Below are positions 62,296-64,000 of a stretch of DNA of 64,000 nucleotides, piece after piece. A model generated the notes under the pieces. That model made no database searches and was not told where the DNA came from. It worked only from the letters and a program-made list of their open reading frames with translations. The DNA comes from Sutterella faecalis. GTDB lineage: Bacteria; Pseudomonadota; Gammaproteobacteria; Burkholderiales; Burkholderiaceae_F. Location of the stretch: contig NZ_CP040882.1 of the NCBI RefSeq assembly GCF_006337085.1, positions 1,488,001 to 1,552,000 on the forward strand. The letters run 5' to 3'. How positions within the stretch are numbered: position 1 is the stretch's first letter; the number at the start of each line of letters is the position of its first letter. The position numbers were made by a program, and so were the translations under genes.

Positions 62296-64000
62296 TCAGC
62301 CGGCCTTGCCGGAATCGTCCTTCCCGGCTTCTTCGGGCCTTGAAGCTTCGTCCGTCTTCCCGGAAGCGTCGGATTGCGGCGCCTCCGTCCCGGGGGCTTC
62401 AGGAGCAGCCTTCGCATCGGAAGCTCCATTTGCTTCAGGCGCACGAGCTGCTTCTTCCTTGGAATCCGTCTTGAAGGGAGGAAGCTCCACGCCCGAAGAA
62501 TCCTTCGGCGGCGTCGGAAGCTTTCCTTCCATGATCTCGTCGATCTGCTCCTTATTGATCGTTTCCCACTGCAGAAGCGCCTGCGCCATGACTTCCATCT
62601 TGTCGCGGTTTTCTTCAATGAGACGACGGGCAACGGCATACTGCTCGTCGATGATGCGGCGGACCTCTTCGTCAACGGCCTGCATGGTGCGTTCAGAGAC
62701 ATGCGTCGTCTTCGTCACCGAGCGGCCGAGGAACACTTCGCCCTCGTTTTCCGCATAGACCATCGGGCCCATGCGCTCGCTCATGCCGTAGCGCGTCACC
62801 ATGTCGCGCGCGAGCTGCGTGGCGCGCTCAAAGTCGTTCGAAGCGCCCGTCGTCATCTGATGCATGAAGATTTCCTCGGCGATGCGGCCGCCGAAAAGAA
62901 TCGCAATGCGCGTGAGAAGGTACTGACGGTTGTAGGCGTAGCGGTCCTGCTCAGGGAGCTGCATGGTGAGGCCGAGCGCGCGTCCGCGCGGAACGATCGT
63001 CACCTTGTGCACCGGATCGGATTCAGGCAGGAGCCTTGCAACCACAGCGTGACCCGATTCGTGATAAGCCGTGTTCCGCTTTTCGTCCTCGGTCATCACC
63101 ATGGCGCGGCGTTCCGCGCCCATCATGATCTTGTCCTTGGCGTTCTCGAAGTCCTGCATGGAAACGACGAGCCCGTTCCTGCGGGCGGCAAAAAGCGCCG
63201 CCTCGTTGACGAGGTTGCCGAGATCCGCGCCGGAGAAGCCCGGCGTGCCGCGTGCGATGACCGCAACATCGACATCCTTGCCGACCGGGATCTTCTTCAT
63301 GTGCACGTTGAGAATCTGCTCGCGGCCGCGGATGTCAGGCATCGGAACCACAACCTGACGGTCGAAGCGCCCCGGGCGCAGAAGCGCCGGATCGAGCACG
63401 TCAGGACGATTGGTTGCCGCAATCACAATGACGTTCGCACCCGTGTCAAAGCCGTCCATTTCAACGAGCATCTGATTGAGGGTCTGCTCGCGTTCGTCGT
63501 TGCCGCCGCCCAGGCCTGCGCCGCGCTGGCGGCCGACCGCATCGATTTCGTCGATGAAGATGATGCAGGGCGCGTTCTTCTTTGCCGTTTCGAACATGTC
63601 GCGAACGCGCGCAGCGCCCACGCCCACGAACATCTCAACGAAGTCGGAACCCGAAATCGTGAAGAAGGGCACGCCCGCTTCGCCGGCGATGGCCTTCGCG
63701 AGGAGCGTCTTGCCGGTACCGGGAGAACCCACGAGCAGGACGCCGCGCGGAATGCGGCCGCCCAGGCGCTGATACTTCTCCGGGTCCTTGAGGAAGTCGA
63801 CGATTTCCTGAACGTCTTCCTTCGCTTCGTCGCAGCCTGCCACGTCGCGGAATCGGACGTGGTTTTCCTGTTCGGTGATCATGCGCGCCTTGGACTTGCC
63901 GAAGCTGAAGGCGCCGCCGCCCCCGGCTCCGCCCTGCATGCGGCGCATGAAGAAAATCCAGACGCCGATCAGAAGGAGCATCGGGAACCAGGAGACGAAA
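62296..64000 (-). CDS. ftsH: ATP-dependent zinc metalloprotease FtsH (5' end beyond the window)
   Basis: Membrane-anchored AAA+ protease that removes regulators and damaged membrane proteins. The frame is open to the window edge, where it reads FVSWFPMLLLIGVWIFF, the second membrane helix; the first helix and periplasmic part are outside. The AAA module has GSPGTGKTLLAKAIAG (Walker A), CIIFIDEIDAVG (Walker B) and the second region of homology NRPDVLDPALLRPGRFDR. The protease site is HESGHAV (HExxH). The C-terminus has an Ala/Glu/Pro-rich low-complexity tail of about 70 residues, longer than in E. coli. Confidence 0.96.
   Translation of the reverse strand, partial: FVSWFPMLLLIGVWIFFMRRMQGGAGGGGAFSFGKSKARMITEQENHVRFRDVAGCDEAKEDVQEIVDFLKDPEKYQRLGGRIPRGVLLVGSPGTGKTLLAKAIAGEAGVPFFTISGSDFVEMFVGVGAARVRDMFETAKKNAPCIIFIDEIDAVGRQRGAGLGGGNDEREQTLNQMLVEMDGFDTGANVIVIAATNRPDVLDPALLRPGRFDRQVVVPMPDIRGREQILNVHMKKIPVGKDVDVAVIARGTPGFSGADLGNLVNEAALFAARRNGLVVSMQDFENAKDKIMMGAERRAMVMTEDEKRNTAYHESGHAVVARLLPESDPVHKVTIVPRGRALGLTMQLPEQDRYAYNRQYLLTRIAILFGGRIAEEIFMHQMTTGASNDFERATQLARDMVTRYGMSERMGPMVYAENEGEVFLGRSVTKTTHVSERTMQAVDEEVRRIIDEQYAVARRLIEENRDKMEVMAQALLQWETINKEQIDEIMEGKLPTPPKDSSGVELPPFKTDSKEEAARAPEANGASDAKAAPEAPGTEAPQSDASGKTDEASRPEEAGKDDSGKAG

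Overview
The window looks like chromosomal DNA from a Gram-negative betaproteobacterium, most likely a Burkholderiales gut commensal of the Sutterella/Parasutterella type. Four things suggest this: moderately high GC coding DNA; betaproteobacterial gene orders (rpfE-like gene-recJ, isc operon with hscBA-fdx-iscX, ftsH-folP-glmM); an rrn operon; and very large autotransporters whose extended signal peptides begin MNxxFKV. The genus is an inference from style and was not tested by a search.

Layout. 1-11.3 kb is an accessory zone. An IS66-type element (tnpA-tnpB-tnpC) appears to truncate a first autotransporter gene. Next is a complete IS1634-like element with 27-bp terminal inverted repeats and a GTAAT target duplication. 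Its transposase gene is split by a nested IS110-superfamily (IS1111-type) element that has 12-bp subterminal inverted repeats and a structured non-coding 3' end. A second autotransporter (8.55-11.24 kb) follows. 11.4-16.4 kb is a leftward block: a two-ACT-domain protein with its UPF0210 partner, tatD, lolD and lolC. 16.7-23.4 kb is rightward: rpfE-like, recJ, prfB (programmed +1 frameshift), lysS and a NUDIX hydrolase. 23.4-29.7 kb holds degenerate repeats, an orphan helix-turn-helix protein and a 1593-residue autotransporter with an 11-G homopolymer in its upstream region. 29.7-32.3 kb carries a LysR regulator, an aldo/keto reductase and an MdaB-like quinone reductase.

32.8-38.6 kb is a complete leftward iscR-S-U-A-hscB-hscA-fdx-iscX operon with two IscR-type palindromes at its promoter. 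Next come a low-molecular-weight tyrosine phosphatase and a uvrB with an apparent one-base frameshift. Two identical tRNA-Asn genes and a malate/lactate-type dehydrogenase follow. 43.2-48.7 kb is a leftward rRNA operon (16S, tRNA-Ile, 23S, 5S) with tandem promoters, one of which overlaps the mobA stop codon. The right part holds mobA and moeA (molybdenum cofactor), a metallophosphoesterase and a WYL regulator, lolA and ftsK, trxB, a Smr protein, a TRIC-type membrane protein, a P-II protein, a Lys/Ala-tailed hypothetical protein, and glmM, folP and ftsH. ftsH runs off the right edge.

Working themes. LolC, LolD and LolA are three parts of one lipoprotein export route. The isc cluster is a self-contained Fe-S assembly line with feedback control. 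The three autotransporter genes share an AGGGTT(A)-type upstream motif and sit beside mobile DNA, which suggests a surface-adhesin repertoire that varies by insertion and possibly by slippage. No CRISPR array, prophage or obvious defence system was seen.
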